From NCBI GenBank assembly GCA_015501075.1, contig JADNYJ010000143.1:1-64000 (forward strand): 64,000 nucleotides of DNA, given 5' to 3'. This stretch comes from Gymnopilus junonius. Lineage: Eukaryota > Basidiomycota > Agaricomycetes > Agaricales > Galerinaceae. The notes under the pieces are model-generated. The model saw only the letters and a program-made list of their open reading frames with translations, did not search any database and was not told where the DNA came from. Position 1 is the stretch's first letter; each line of letters begins with the position of its first letter. Positions 34,915 to 46,253 of the stretch are shown here, one piece after another. Made by a program: the position numbers and the translations under genes.

Positions 34915-35196
34915 ATGGCGCCGATTGGCAAATTCAAGAGGACGTATTTCTCGCATGGGGGAGCACTCTGGAATTACAGTCCCTCTATACGCATTCTTGA
35001 TGCTACCACTTTGGATTATGTCTACATTGCTTCTGGTACCGGTACTCCGCCTTCACCGGCAGGCTTCAGCTTGGTCGGACCGGTCGCATGGGTTTATGAA
35101 ACTCAAGAGTGTGGAAGTTTTCCTCTGTTTGTGGTATTTCAGACGTTGCTGGTGATCATTTCCTTACAACGTCGATCATGGAACGGAACGCGGTGA
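34915..35196 (+). pseudogene. DUF5648-like domain remnant
   Basis: The frame MAPIGKFKRTYFSHGG... includes DATTLDYVYIASGTG, GFSLVGPVAWVYETQECGSF and, in a neighbouring frame, DVAGDHFLTTSIMERNAVS. These resemble the paired units of DUF5648 (pattern PLYR-x-ATDHFYT-E, G-A-YV, CGSVPLYR), found in secreted fungal and bacterial proteins. No signal peptide and only about one and a half units are seen, and the frame shifts between them, so this is a fragment or a badly sequenced short gene. Confidence 0.45.
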
Positions 35197-35352
35197 GCTT
35201 AATTCTCAAATTTCGATTTTAGATCCCCTTTTTCAGTTATTATAGGAAGGGATAATCGTACGGGTCTAGCAAATGAACTTATTAAGTTGTTTGATGCATT
35301 ATGGTAAGTTATGATAAATAGCACCTACATACGTGGGTCTGCAACTTTCCTC

Positions 35353-36581
35353 TTAAGTGGTTCGATACACGAACTCCACATTTTGTGTCAACTCATTTGC
35401 CGTATTTTCCGACCAAGCACGACCCATGGCCGCTCTTAGGATGATTAATTGAGGTGAAAATACCTGAAAAGACACCAAAAGCTTGAACGCGAGACATTCC
35501 TGAACCCAAGTGAACAGTCTTACCGCCAATGCACCCCATACATCTGCAAGGGGAACAAATCCAAGCGACCCTTTCGCAACGCACACAGCGAATGCAATGC
35601 CTGCGACTGATAGTGGCGCTGCAGACTCCACTAGCATTGAAATCACGCCGGTGTAGTCAGTTGCCAAGCGGGTCTCGTAAGCGACGTAGAGAATGCGACC
35701 GATAATTAATCCAGTCATTGTAGTGGTCAGGGTGCAGGTCAGGGAAATCCAGGCGATAGAAAAATTTGTCGACGGCTTTGCGAAGAATGACGTGTGTGAG
35801 ACTCCAATCTCGACGGGGACAAGGATACCCATCACTTCAAGGACATTCACCCTAGTATTAGGGCATTTCGTCAATGGTCGATTAACGATGAATACACACC
35901 AATTTCGCCGAAGTAGAGAATACAAGGTAGCACCACGATACGCCAATTGGCGTTGTAGATAATGTAACAACGGTATAGCTGTGGGATTGAAGTGTTTAGA
36001 AGGAGAACTTCAAATGAGAAAGTGCACTTCGAGTCCAGTTTTACCACTTACCAGTAATCCATCCGTCATTGCGAATGAAATTGCAGCACATGCCGTAACA
36101 CAAACTCCGTACCATTTGCCGCTAATGGTAGAATAGTACACGAACGGTCCTCCAGGTGCGTCTCGATTATCTATCCACATAAGCTGTCCAGCAACTGCGT
36201 TAATAGCCGACCTGACGGTAATGAAGAACAGCTGAATAAATCCATAGTAGACGTAAAATGCTCTCTTTCTAGGCGTCTCCTTACGGAGTCCTTTTAGAAT
36301 GTAATATGAATGGAAAACCATGTAAATTATCGAACCTGCGTTTCTCAATTAGTGTGGCTTAAATATGTTGAGTGGACTTTACCATAAAAATAGAAGAAAA
36401 TATTATAGAAACATATATAGAGCGCTCCATAGAAATATTGGAGCGAACGTCTGCCATATCGGAATGGGGACCCGGGAAATAAGGTGAAAATAGGGAGCAA
36501 GGACGCAGCTCTGTCTTTAAGAGTTCGAGCCCCATAAACAGGGTTCCAGTTTCGCCTGACTAGATTCATTGTTTTTACCAT
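35353..36581 (-). CDS. Fungal multi-pass membrane protein, paralog A
   Basis: Minus-strand exons from an ATG at 36581 (or 36569) read through YFYGALYICFYNIFFYFYG, YYILKGLRKETPRKRAFYVY, INAVAGQLMWIDNRDAPGG, YGVCVTACAAISFAMTDGLL, LYRCYIIYNANWRIVVLPCI, LIIGRILYVAYETRL, VESAAPLSVAGIAFAVCV and SPQLIILRAAMGRAWSENTA. Seven hydrophobic spans seem likely. The LYRCY...SPQLIILRxAMG pattern belongs to a large mushroom-specific family of membrane proteins with no known function. Introns carry GT-AG ends (for example around 35880-35910). A close relative lies 3 kb to the right on the same strand. Confidence 0.7.
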
Positions 36582-37627
36582 TAACTAGACCAACACGTCG
36601 CGGCATTTGCACAGCCAATAGTGCCACAGGAGTTGTCAGTAGAGTCTACCGCGCTAAAACTCTAAACCCACCAAGTCAATCACTGGATGCGACATATCAC
36701 GCCTGTCAATGATTTCGTTTCGTTTAACTATAGTCCAACGAAACAAAGATCTTGTCTAGACCTCGTCTCGTTTATTGACAGCGTTATCCTGTGATCCTGC
36801 CAAGACGGGTCGTGGTAATGGTGCCGTAGCTATCCGCCATCCCAGTTAAGATTTTATCTATTTCGAATGGACACACAGCTCTTTGTTGACAGTTAAAATG
36901 AAGAGAAAGACAGTGGCGCTGCTGTTTTCGACCAGTCTGATCTTGATTGTCGACTACTGGCCTGACTACGTTGCTTTGAAGCTTAGTTTCAGGGTATTAT
37001 TAGTTGCGTACACAGATCCGCGGACGACGTTAAGGGCCGTGAAGAGAGCAGAACGTGCGAGCAAGTCGTCAGTCAAACCTAAAAAAGGTGACGATGGGTC
37101 AAAGAGGACGAATAGCTAATCAGAGGATGAAAAGGCTACAAATAAACCGTTCCTTATGAGACTTATATCGCCTTGCCAAGATGGCCTCGCCAACCCACGC
37201 CATGGCCTTTCCTTGATGGAGAACAAATCCCGACAGGAATTCAGAGATATTTTGCGGGGATAGGTCCCTCTTCCCCGCAGTAAATCTTGTGGTACTGGGA
37301 AAATGAAGATCGGAAAGAATAACCAAGCAAAATACCAAGACCAACCTTCCAGTCATCCGCCTGACACTCATTACTATAATAACCTACGACGGACAATGTC
37401 AAGAAATTATATTTTTAGAGAAAATGAGAAGAACTCAGGAGCAGCTTTACATTTTGAGCAGGTCAGCTTTGGTTGCTGCTCTCCACAATCTGCGCGACAT
37501 GCAAATTGAGACTTGTAGTAAGTGCTAGCCAAGTAAGGGAGTAATCAAAACACTAAACCACTAATCTAGGACGCAACCTAGGTATCGAATCAAATATGGC
37601 CTATGAAAAATATTCATTGCATAAATG
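36582..37627. other. Intergenic, no supported gene
   Basis: A 78-codon plus-strand ORF at 36883-37119 has one hydrophobic stretch and a Lys-rich end but no support. Nothing else seen. Confidence 0.4.
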
Positions 37628-38856
37628 TTAAACTTGGAGTCCATTCCGTCCCTCAATTGTTCTCTGCAAAGATTCAAATGCCGCTCCATCCAACGCAACA
37701 TCGACCGGATCCTCATCAAAGAAGTTGACATATCCTGATTCAATAACAAATGCAACGTAACCATTGAACCTTGGCCAAAAATCGGAAGGGCGTATGCGGC
37801 CAGGCATAGGTTCGAACTTGAATGACTCGAGACGAGTAAGCCCCTTTTCAAAATTCTTCCATATCATTGCCCAAGATCTGGGATGGAGATCCTCGTCGTG
37901 GATCTCCACCCAACAAGAGGATAGGTCCACGTCCTTGATCGTCCGCCCGTGGCGTAACATGAATTCTTCAACGCCACCACCTGACCAAGGAAATCGTTGC
38001 TGATAATAAGCAATGTTTGTGAAAACGAAATTTTTGAGCCGAAGGTACTCGAGCTTTGGGAGGTCTAAAGTATCCCAGTTTTTGTTAAAAAACCCCACTG
38101 AATTAGTATTGCTGATCACAGTTAATTTCGTGAGGTTCCTGGTCATAGCCAGTAATTGAGTAAGATCGACATCCCAAAATGCAGTGTAGTCTTCGCCAGC
38201 CATTTCGAAATCCTCTCCATCGTTGGTGACGAGTGAAATATGAAGTGAAGATAGAGGTTCCAGTAGTGAACGGAGTCGGCTTATATGGAGACCTTCGTTT
38301 GGAAGGGCGAGCAGACCATGAATTTCTAGCTCAGAAAGGCTGAATGATCGGTCGAAAGTGAGGCCAGCCAAAGTCTTGAAAATTTGAATCTGCAGAATTC
38401 TGACTGGCGACATATCCTCCCCATACAACTCATACATTCCCTCTTCGTATTCACTAGGAAAATATAGACGCAGAGTATGAAGGGATGGAAAATTCGCCAA
38501 GTGAGCAAACATAGAAAATGTCTCTTCTATGCAATCAGCTACTCAAATAATGGCTTGAGTGACGAGAAAATTGACATAATTTATCTCTGACCTTCAAGTC
38601 CGTCGTGCTTCTTTTCAAGCGCGCGGAAATTGATTTCCTTCACGTGAATAAAAATTGAAGAGTCGCTAGGAAGACTAGAGAAGGCTGCAGAACAACCCTT
38701 CTTGCGAGAAATGTTCAATGTTCTGAGGGCGCATGGTGTGGCAAGGATTTCGAAATCTTTAGAAATCAAGCGACAATGCAATAGCTGCGATTTATCCTCC
38801 AATAAGTAGTCCAGTATGGCTGATTTCAGTTCCGTAGGAAAGAGAGTGACTGACAT
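37628..38856 (-). CDS. F-box-like/leucine-rich protein, 387 aa, intact
   Basis: Two exons, 38592-38856 and 37628-38526, joined by a 65 bp intron (GTCAGA...TAG) give 387 residues. The N-terminus MSVTLFPTELKSAILDYLLE plus LLHCRLISKDFEILATPCAL fits an F-box-like helix bundle (LPTEL..IL.YL..D...L..C.LVSK.F). The rest holds irregular leucine-rich units (FPSLHTLRLYFP, LSELEIHGLLALP, NLTKLTVISNT, LPKLEYLRLKNF). Such proteins usually pick substrates for SCF ubiquitin ligases; most mushroom members are uncharacterised. It sits between two paralogous membrane-protein genes. Confidence 0.75.
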
Positions 38857-39718
38857 GAAAGGCAGACTTTTGAAGCAGTACTAGGGGGTGAAGCGAGACG
38901 CTGCCAAAGAACAGCAAGTCGCCAGTCGAGACAAGTTTTCCAAAAATTTCCCATCACGGCGTGACATCGCCGGTGACTGGCAACTCAGACTGTCGAACGC
39001 CCACAGAATACCAGACAGTTGAACAGAAATTTCCGCTAGAGTTCGTTTTATACACAGGAGAGAACGTGCTCAAGTATGTATGTGCGCAAATTCTGAGAGA
39101 ATAGCCAGTTATTATTTTCAATTGGGCCGAAGTCGCAGAGGAGCAGCTAGCATGTAACGTCACGTACTGTACAGTTTATCGGTTAATCCCGTGCCATTAT
39201 ACTGATAACTGCCCGGTTCATGCGCCTCATACTTTTGAATTAGCTGCGATTCTTCCTCTCTTGCTTTTGCTTATCTTTGAGACCAGGGCTTTAAAATCGG
39301 CGTCTTATAGCTATTCGCATTCGTTCATATCTTATTCTGCTGGTTTTTATGGCATTGTCGTCTCAGCGACTGTGTGCGAGGCCAAGCAACTCTAAAGCGC
39401 GACCCTACTATCAGACTCTACCTACTTGGCTTACTTCTCGAGCATAAATTTTACCAGAAAAGCTCGACTTCCTCTTTCCAGTGATTACTGGATTGATTGA
39501 AGCCTTGACTACTTGAGTATAACTGAACAGTCATTCCGAGCCAATAAGCGGAAGTACTGATGTATTCTGAGGTGGATGAAATAGCCTTCTGTGAGGAATA
39601 CTAACGCCTCAACGTAGGCCGAGGCGCTCTTCTCTTACTTCAAGGTCAAGATTACTACAATTCGTAAATGTTACATGTTTTTATTTATATTCGCCGTCCG
39701 TGTTCGGTAAGCCGAGAG
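38857..39718. other. Intergenic, no supported gene
   Basis: Promoter side of the F-box-like gene and 3' side of paralog B. Short ORFs only. Confidence 0.45.
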
Positions 39719-40876
39719 CTACACAGTTTCTTTAGGTCCATCTTCTAATTTTACACGAAAGACATCGGGGGTACTATACTCTTGGGATTTCTGAGTTATG
39801 TTGTTACCCCTGGCGAACTCGATATTATTGGTCGATTGATTAAAGGCATTCTCAGTCCATGCGTGACCCATTGCAACCCGAAGGATAATTGACTGAGGGG
39901 CGATTGCCTTGGAGATTGGACATATCGTCAACTTCCGCTAATAAATAAGGTACGTAATAAAACTCACCACTAGCATTCCCCATATATGTGCGAAGGGAAC
40001 TTTTGGATAGAAATTTTGTCCGACGCACACTGCAAATGCTATTCCAGCGAGAGACAGAGGGAGTGCCGCTTCGACTAAGATGCAGACGATTCTGTTATAA
40101 TTTGTATATAACTCAACCCCTCGCGAAATATAGATAATTCGACCAACGATTAGTGAAGTTAAAGAGCCGTGAGGGAGCACCCCAGAGAAACCCATGGTAT
40201 CGAAAAGTTAACTGGGCGGGTTGATAAGAAGGTACTGTGGTAAGGGCAACCTCTATTGGGACAGCGATTCCCGTCGCTTGGAAATGTGAATGTTCCGAGA
40301 TTAGATAGAAGGCACAAATACTCACCCAGCTCCGCAACGTACAAAAAGAGGGGAAATAGGATGACACGAATATTGGAGTTCCAAATAACATAACAGCGGT
40401 AAAGCTGGAGAGATAGAAATTGTTCAGAAACCTACGTTATCAAGACCAGTAGAACTTACCAATAGCCCATCAGCCATTGCCATTGACAACACTGCGCATA
40501 CAATCACGCATATTCTCAGCCCGCTGCTGCCCATTGATATAAAATATGCAAGAGGTCCTCCTGGGGAATTTCGATGGTCGATCCACATTAACTCTCCGGT
40601 CAATGTGTTGAGGCTAAATTCTACAGTCACCAGAAGGAGTTGTACGAAGCCGTAATGATAAAAATGTTCTCCTTCCCGCGGTTTCTCGCTTGGCGTCCTT
40701 GAGAAGTTGGTAAGACTGGACGACCATATAAACAAATACGCCTAGACATGTTTCTTTAGATTGACAAACAATATATCGTGCACTTAGATGTAAGCATACC
40801 GTATAAAATCCCTGATATTGTGTTCGCACATATAGTGAACGCTCGATGGGGAGGGATGATTGTGGTTGTCAGTCAT
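39719..40876 (-). CDS. Fungal multi-pass membrane protein, paralog B
   Basis: The likely start is 40876 (MTDNHNHPSPSS). Blocks match paralog A in order: LNTLTGELMWIDHRNSPGG, LRICVIVCAVLSMAMADGLL, LYRCYVIWNSNIRVI, AVPIEVALTT, LIVGRIIYISRGVELYTNYN, VEAALPLSLAGIAFAVCVG and PQSIILRVAMGHAWTENAFN. The cytosolic-looking tail is polar and longer than in A (stop 39719). A TGA-like frame change occurs near 40200. The shared LMWIDxRxxPGG and ILRxAMGxAW blocks show the two genes are duplicates, now diverged. Function unknown; location presumably a cell membrane. Confidence 0.7.
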
Positions 40877-41766
40877 TTCATGGACTGAGTGGGAGAATAA
40901 CCGAATCTTGACCACGCCCGTCGCTTATATATTCTCCAGCCACCAAGTTACGCCCTACCTGAAATGAAAACCGAAGCCACCAAGCGTTCAAGTAGGTATG
41001 TGGGAGACGAGGATCCTGATAATAGCGAAGTACGCGAAGGCTTTATATTAAGCTTGAACGAGTAGGCGGTGCTCGGTACTTGTGATTTATTAATAGATCA
41101 TCCTTTCGATTCCGGGATTCTAAAGAACAGATCAGTTAGTTCATGCAATTGTAGAGATGAATTGGGGAATACAAGCAACTCAACTGATATCGTGAGAGCC
41201 CGACTAACTCCAAGAATACTACATGGTCAAGTGGGTATCAGCAGGTTTTCAAGGTACAGGAACGGGTGTAGAAGGGAATATTTTAACGTACCGTTAGAGG
41301 TCCCATTGATGTAATCGGTGAGGAAAGCGTTTAGGTAGCCCGCATAATTCGAGTCTTTTGTCAAATGAAGATAGAGTGCGTGCCCAACAGTCTTGACAAT
41401 GAAAGTAAACCATATGTCATTCATTAGTCAGCTGACAAGCCTACTGAAAAGGAGGGGCCAGGTTAACGAAGGGATATGGCCCAAGCAACAGAAAAATTTC
41501 GAAAACAACAGCAATGGGCCACCGAATGCCGAATAAAAGGTAGGATAGGAAGGGCCATCGCCTCAGAACTTCCAGTTAGCGTTTCTACTCAACTGTCTCT
41601 GCTCTGCATCGATTGCAGATTCCGCTCCTTCACAGATCCTTCTCGTTTTAACCTCATCACATAATCCCCACATTCATTCATCCGTCCACTCATTGATAAT
41701 TCAACATCAAAAATCCAAATAACACGTCCTTACCCAGCGTATTCGTCGTTCATCAATATAATCGAC
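40877..41766. other. Intergenic, no supported gene
   Basis: Short ORFs only (for example 41069-41314 and 41476-41664), none with a domain. Confidence 0.4.
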
Positions 41767-42373
41767 ATGATCCAGACCAACTCCACTTCTCGCTATCACG
41801 CGAGGACATCGTCACGAGAGAATCTCATCCCATATTCACAGCAGCCAATATCATTTCAAGCCGACTGCAGGTCTTCCCCAAGTACTGCACAGGAAATGAA
41901 ATCGTTAAGAGCAAGCAAAAGTTTTACCAGCTTAAATTACTGGATTGGGGGCGAAAGGGCCGCCAGGATCACTCCTAAAAGCAATAAGAGGAGAAGAGCA
42001 AGGTCAAACGCTACCAGCGCAGTAGACAACGTTCTTGAAAAGCTGAGAGATATCGATCTCCACAATCCGGGATGAGCGCCTTGAAGAGTCATGAAACACA
42101 GAGTACAGAAGGTTGACTGGAGCCCATGATAAAAACGACAGACCTTCATATCCTCAGCATGCACTGCGTAACGTGGAAAACCCCTTCCTTACCCCTCCGC
42201 CTTCGCCATCGTTGGATGAAGGGAAACGTTTTGATCCTACAGAAGTACCTCTGTCAGAATTGTCCAACTTACCAGGATACAAGAAATGGAAATTACGACT
42301 CACCAAACACAAATTGGGTCGGATTCTGGGCGATAAGGCTGGGGTCGAGTTCGCGACTAACGCCCTAGCCTAG
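41767..42373 (+). CDS. Small Ser-rich protein(s), unknown
   Basis: Two ORFs in different frames (41767-42075 and 42113-42373) lie 38 bp apart and have similar composition. The first is Ser/Arg-rich (KSNKRRRARSNATSAVDNVL) and ends LEKLRDIDLHNPG; the second reads NPFLTPPPSPSLDEG, LSELSNLPGYKKWKLRLTKH. The PPPSP and basic stretches suggest a phosphorylated regulatory protein. A single lost base or an unseen intron could join them. No homologue recognised. Confidence 0.4.
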
Positions 42374-43145
42374 GATGGCAAGGGAGCCGCACCAAGAACG
42401 CCAGAACAATTAAAAAAAATATTGTAGTAATGCTATAATAACAGAGCTTTTATGTCTTCAGTGTTTGAGTCTTTCTAAAGATTTGAACCTCACCGTGTGT
42501 ATGCAAACCTAAAGCGTGAACAGTAGGAAGTCGGTGGCGAACAAGTGCATTGCATCGAGAACGGTGGCAGGACACAAGGTGCATTATGTAACGCAATAAA
42601 GTCACGCGCTGGGTGCAACCAGACAGCGGACATTGTCACATTCAATCCGGGTCAACAAAAACGGCTTCATGATCATCTCCCGTCAAATCGACTTCAAGTT
42701 CAAATACTACGGCATCTCTGGCTGTACTCTGTATACTGGCATCTTGTTTCAAGGAAAACGCAACACACTCCCTCCAAGTACTTGTTCGTTTATTCCACAC
42801 AATCCGGATGTGACGCCATGGCCACACCAAAAGCCTCTAGCCCAGAATTTATCGTGACGTTTCTTACGCTTCTTGCTTATCATTATCCAATGGATGTCAA
42901 CGTTCAAAATGAATTGCATTTGCCGAAATTCGTCAACGATCGTATTGTCACATGGCGGCTGCATTGTAAGACAATCTCATTCCGTTTTCGTCTACATATG
43001 ACAAGATCTTTTCCATCTCGGTTTCATTCTTGCTCCAGACATTGTCTTCAACTCTTCGTCTTCATCTATCCGCACTCCCTAATTCCTCTTCGAAGAGGTT
43101 GCGTTGTATTCCCACTTCGTCATCTGCAACGCCAATTCTCTGAAG
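42374..43145. other. Intergenic, no supported gene
   Basis: A 211-codon plus-strand ORF at 42545-43180 is rich in His/Cys/Ser in no pattern and overlaps the next gene's start, so it was not accepted. Confidence 0.4.
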
Positions 43146-43931
43146 ATGGACTCCGTTGTCCGAGTTACCTATCCAGGTAAGCGCACTAGTCTTAGTGTCT
43201 TCTTTTGCGACTTAGACCTCCTGTACAGTGATGTACGGTCTCATTATCCTCTTCTCTATCATAGAGGTGCCTCTTTTTTCCTGCTCGTGCTTCAACATTC
43301 TCAAGAAGAGACATTTTTTTATCGGGTTTCTGTCTAGATGTTATAGCATCATGGCTCATTGCGAAGTATAACGCCCATCACAATTTTCACTCCTCTGGGA
43401 GAGAGCTCGCGTCCGATATCTACTCTTCACCTCGCTCTGGACGATCGTTATGGGCCTTTTTACTTGGCGGTGTTCCTTGTGGCGATGACTAGCATGTTTC
43501 GAGCATAGCTTCGCATGCCCTCTTGTGCGTCATAATTTTCATTTGTCTCTCTTTCTATCATCCTACTAACTGATCACCCTCAGCTTGTTCATTACCTGGG
43601 CTTTTGGCTTGCAGGCGCTGCAGCCATGACTCAAGCAGTAGGCGGCACTTTGAATTGCAGCACTCAATCGGTTTTCATTATTGTGGGCACCTTAATGCTC
43701 TCATTGGATTTGCATGGTTGATTTTGTACGTCGTTTAATTCCTCGCATTATGTTTTCCGATTAACATCTGATCCATAGCGTTTTATCGTCGTTCATATTA
43801 TCTTTGTAATAATACGAGGTTTCACGTCAAGCAAGAGCGGTGAAGGGGGCTACGGCGGCCCTTCGTCACCGAGCATAAACAGTGAGAGAGGACGGTCTCC
43901 ATTATTCGTGCAGGCACTGACTCGCGGATAG
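43146..43931 (+). CDS. MARVEL-like four-span membrane protein
   Basis: Short exons read MDSVVRVTYP, MYGLIILFSIIEVPL, VIASWLIAKYNAHHNFHSSG, RARVRYLLFTSLWTIVMGLF, GAAAMTQAVGGTLNCSTQS, CGHLNALIGFAWLIL and FIVVHIIFVIIRGFTSSKSG, ending in a Gly/Ser tail and TAG at 43929-43931. The order (span, loop, RxRVRxLLF span, GAAAxTxALGGxLNC, CGxLNALxGFAWL span) is that of mushroom MARVEL-domain proteins, which sit in sterol-rich membrane areas. One base seems lost near 43668 between LNCSTQS and CGHLNAL. Exon ends were not all fixed. Confidence 0.65.
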
Positions 43932-44237
43932 AAATGCTTTTACCGGAGTTAACAGTGGAACACCCTATACACCTTCTGGATTTCTCTGCATCTTACCCTG
44001 TAATACTGCTTCTGATGAGCGTATTTAATTCATCTGTCTGTGTTTGATTCTAATCCTTCAACACCCTCTCTTGGTATCTTCTGAGGCTCTCCCATACCCA
44101 CCGGTCAGACAAGGAGCAGAAGATGGTTACTTGCCACGTTCCACCAGACAACGGTGTAATTGACCATTCAAACGACGACACATCAACATGTCTCCAGTCA
44201 TGCTCGTCAGTCATATCGCGCGTTCGCGTTTGTCCTA

Positions 44238-45417
44238 TTAGTAAGAGAACTTTTGTCCCACCAGCTCTTCGCTCAACCTCCAAAGTTTCTCTGCTTCGAC
44301 GGGACTCGTAGCCCACGGTTTAATAGAGTCATTGAATGGGTTTGCTACATGGCAATCAAGCAGATAGGCACCGTTATGAGCTGAAAGATATCCAAGTTAG
44401 GACCGCGTGCAATCTTGAGAATAAATAACTCATCACCTGCAAGATTAGGATCGAAAGCAGCAAAGACGTGCGTTGCTGTTCCTTGCTCGAGAGTTTTCAG
44501 CCCTCCAGTCCGAGTGGTGAAGGCTTCGTCGTTGCCAAAATATCTATCAATTTCCACTTGAAGATATCTCAACATTAACTTGATAACTAAAAATTTGTGA
44601 AGAGAGCACTCACCGACGTCTTCGTAAAACTTTGGAAGGTCGAGTCGGGCTAAAATGTTGGTGAAAACAGGGCCGGGTTGAACGCTGAAAGCAAGAAGCC
44701 CTCGCTTTCCTAGCTTTTCGGCCAGTGAAATAGCCATCAGCATATTAGCTGACTTAGATTGACCATAGGCACGCAAGCCATGGTACGTTTTACCACTCTG
44801 TTCCGAAGAGGCGTATATTATCAGTAGTTCTAGGTCGAAATGCGAAGCTGAAGCGAGCACTAAAGACTTACATCGAAGTTATAGTCACGGAAACGGAATG
44901 GGCTCAGTCGGTGAGCTTCACTGGTAACATTAATGACCCTAGGACCAGTAGAAGGCAGAACCTTGTCCATAATAAGATTGGTCAACAGGAAGTGTCCAAG
45001 ATGGTTGGCAGCAAGGTGTCGTTCGAACCCGTCAACAGTGAGTCTGTACTCGTAGTCCGTTATGCCTGCATTATTGACTATAACGTCTATAGCAGCAATA
45101 TCAGACCATGCATTCACTTCCGCCGCAGCCTCTCGAACGCTTTGAAGGGATTCAAGATCGAGCTTCAAAAAGCGCACTTTGACTTCCGGGTTGGACGCTG
45201 CGATCGCAGCCTCGGTCTCCTGCGCTTTCTTTGAGTCTCGGCCAGCTAAAATTAGCCACGCTGGCCCAGCCTTTGCGATTGTCTGAACAAAGTACGCGCC
45301 AAGGCCTCCTGGGGAAGTACCGGTTGTGAGAACGACCTTGTCTTTGATATTGTTGGCGTAATAGGGAACCAGCTCATCCGAGGTTGTGGTACTATTGAGC
45401 TGGGGAGCAGATGCCAT
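44238..45417 (-). CDS. Short-chain dehydrogenase (retinol-dehydrogenase-like), 330 aa, intact
   Basis: Four exons (44872-45417, 44614-44797, 44437-44556, 44238-44380) with introns of 74, 57 and 56 bp sum to 993 nt, a 330-residue protein with no break. It has the NADP(H)-binding VLTTGTSPGGLGAYF, NNAG (VNNAGITDYEY), AANHLGHFLLTNL and the catalytic pair in AYGQSKSANMLM (Tyr-x3-Lys). The C-terminal exon reads HNGAYLLDCHVANPF and KLWRLSEELVGQKF. This is the layout of WW-oxidoreductase/retinol dehydrogenase-type SDRs that act on small carbonyl or hydroxyl compounds; the substrate is unknown. The ATG at 45417 is preferred to an upstream non-ATG extension. Confidence 0.9.
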
Positions 45418-46253
45418 AACTTGCAAAGTCGTGAAGTGATGGTATCTTGGGGAAGGGGACGGTACTGCTTATCTATCCCAGGGCATTGCCCTTAAATACA
45501 ATGCCAATTCACACATGAAGGACGCAATATACTCGAGTTGTTCGATTGAGCCGGGCTCACGAGAGAAGATGCCCATCTTCGAAGTAGAAATGAGTAAGCG
45601 ATTTCCCAGAGGCAACCACTGTAGTCCTTACTAATATAGATAAGATAAGAACTTTTGGTCTCCGTCAGTCAAGCGAGCGCCTAGAATTGTAAAGCACATT
45701 TAATATCGGACTGATACTGAACGCGTTCGCGAGTCAGAGGCTCTTAAATGGCATATCCTTATTAGATTATTAAATTCAAGGATTTCGGGGGTCCCCCTTC
45801 CCACTCCATTTACTAGTCCTGTTCCCGGTTGATTGGCCTTCGATTTTATAACAACACCATAACAATCAAACTTTCCAAGTACAGGAATTTCCCATTATAC
45901 TCATCTCCGGCTTCCTCGTCTCCTTGGCCCCAGCAAGCTGTGCTCATTGTTCTGCATCAGGGCATGTCCGAAAGAAGTAATAATATCCTTCGTTCCTCGG
46001 GATTGGGTTGGTTACGAGTTTTTTTTCTACTGAACATGGCAGAAATCTCGTTCTGTTGCGCATTGACATCCCATTGAAGGGAATTTCAGACGTCAGGAAC
46101 AGAGAGTGGAGACCAATCCGACTGGTTGGCTTGGGGTATAAATTAAGAGGAACCTCCGAAGGGAAGGAAATTGTTTTCCATCTTCCACCTACCATCCAGA
46201 CGCGTTTCCCTCCTGCATTTGGGTACCTCCTCAGTAACGCTTAGATTATTATT
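45418..46253. other. Divergent promoter region
   Basis: Lies between the SDR (-) and the zinc-finger gene (+). It includes TTAAATA-type AT boxes near 45490 and a C/T-rich leader before 46254. No gene seen. Confidence 0.4.

Noticed and set aside
36883..37119. 78-codon ORF with hydrophobic start and Lys-rich end
   Set aside because: Short, no homologue recognised, no intron or promoter support.
42545..43180. 211-codon plus-strand ORF
   Set aside because: His/Cys/Ser-rich without pattern and overlaps the start of the MARVEL-like gene in another frame.
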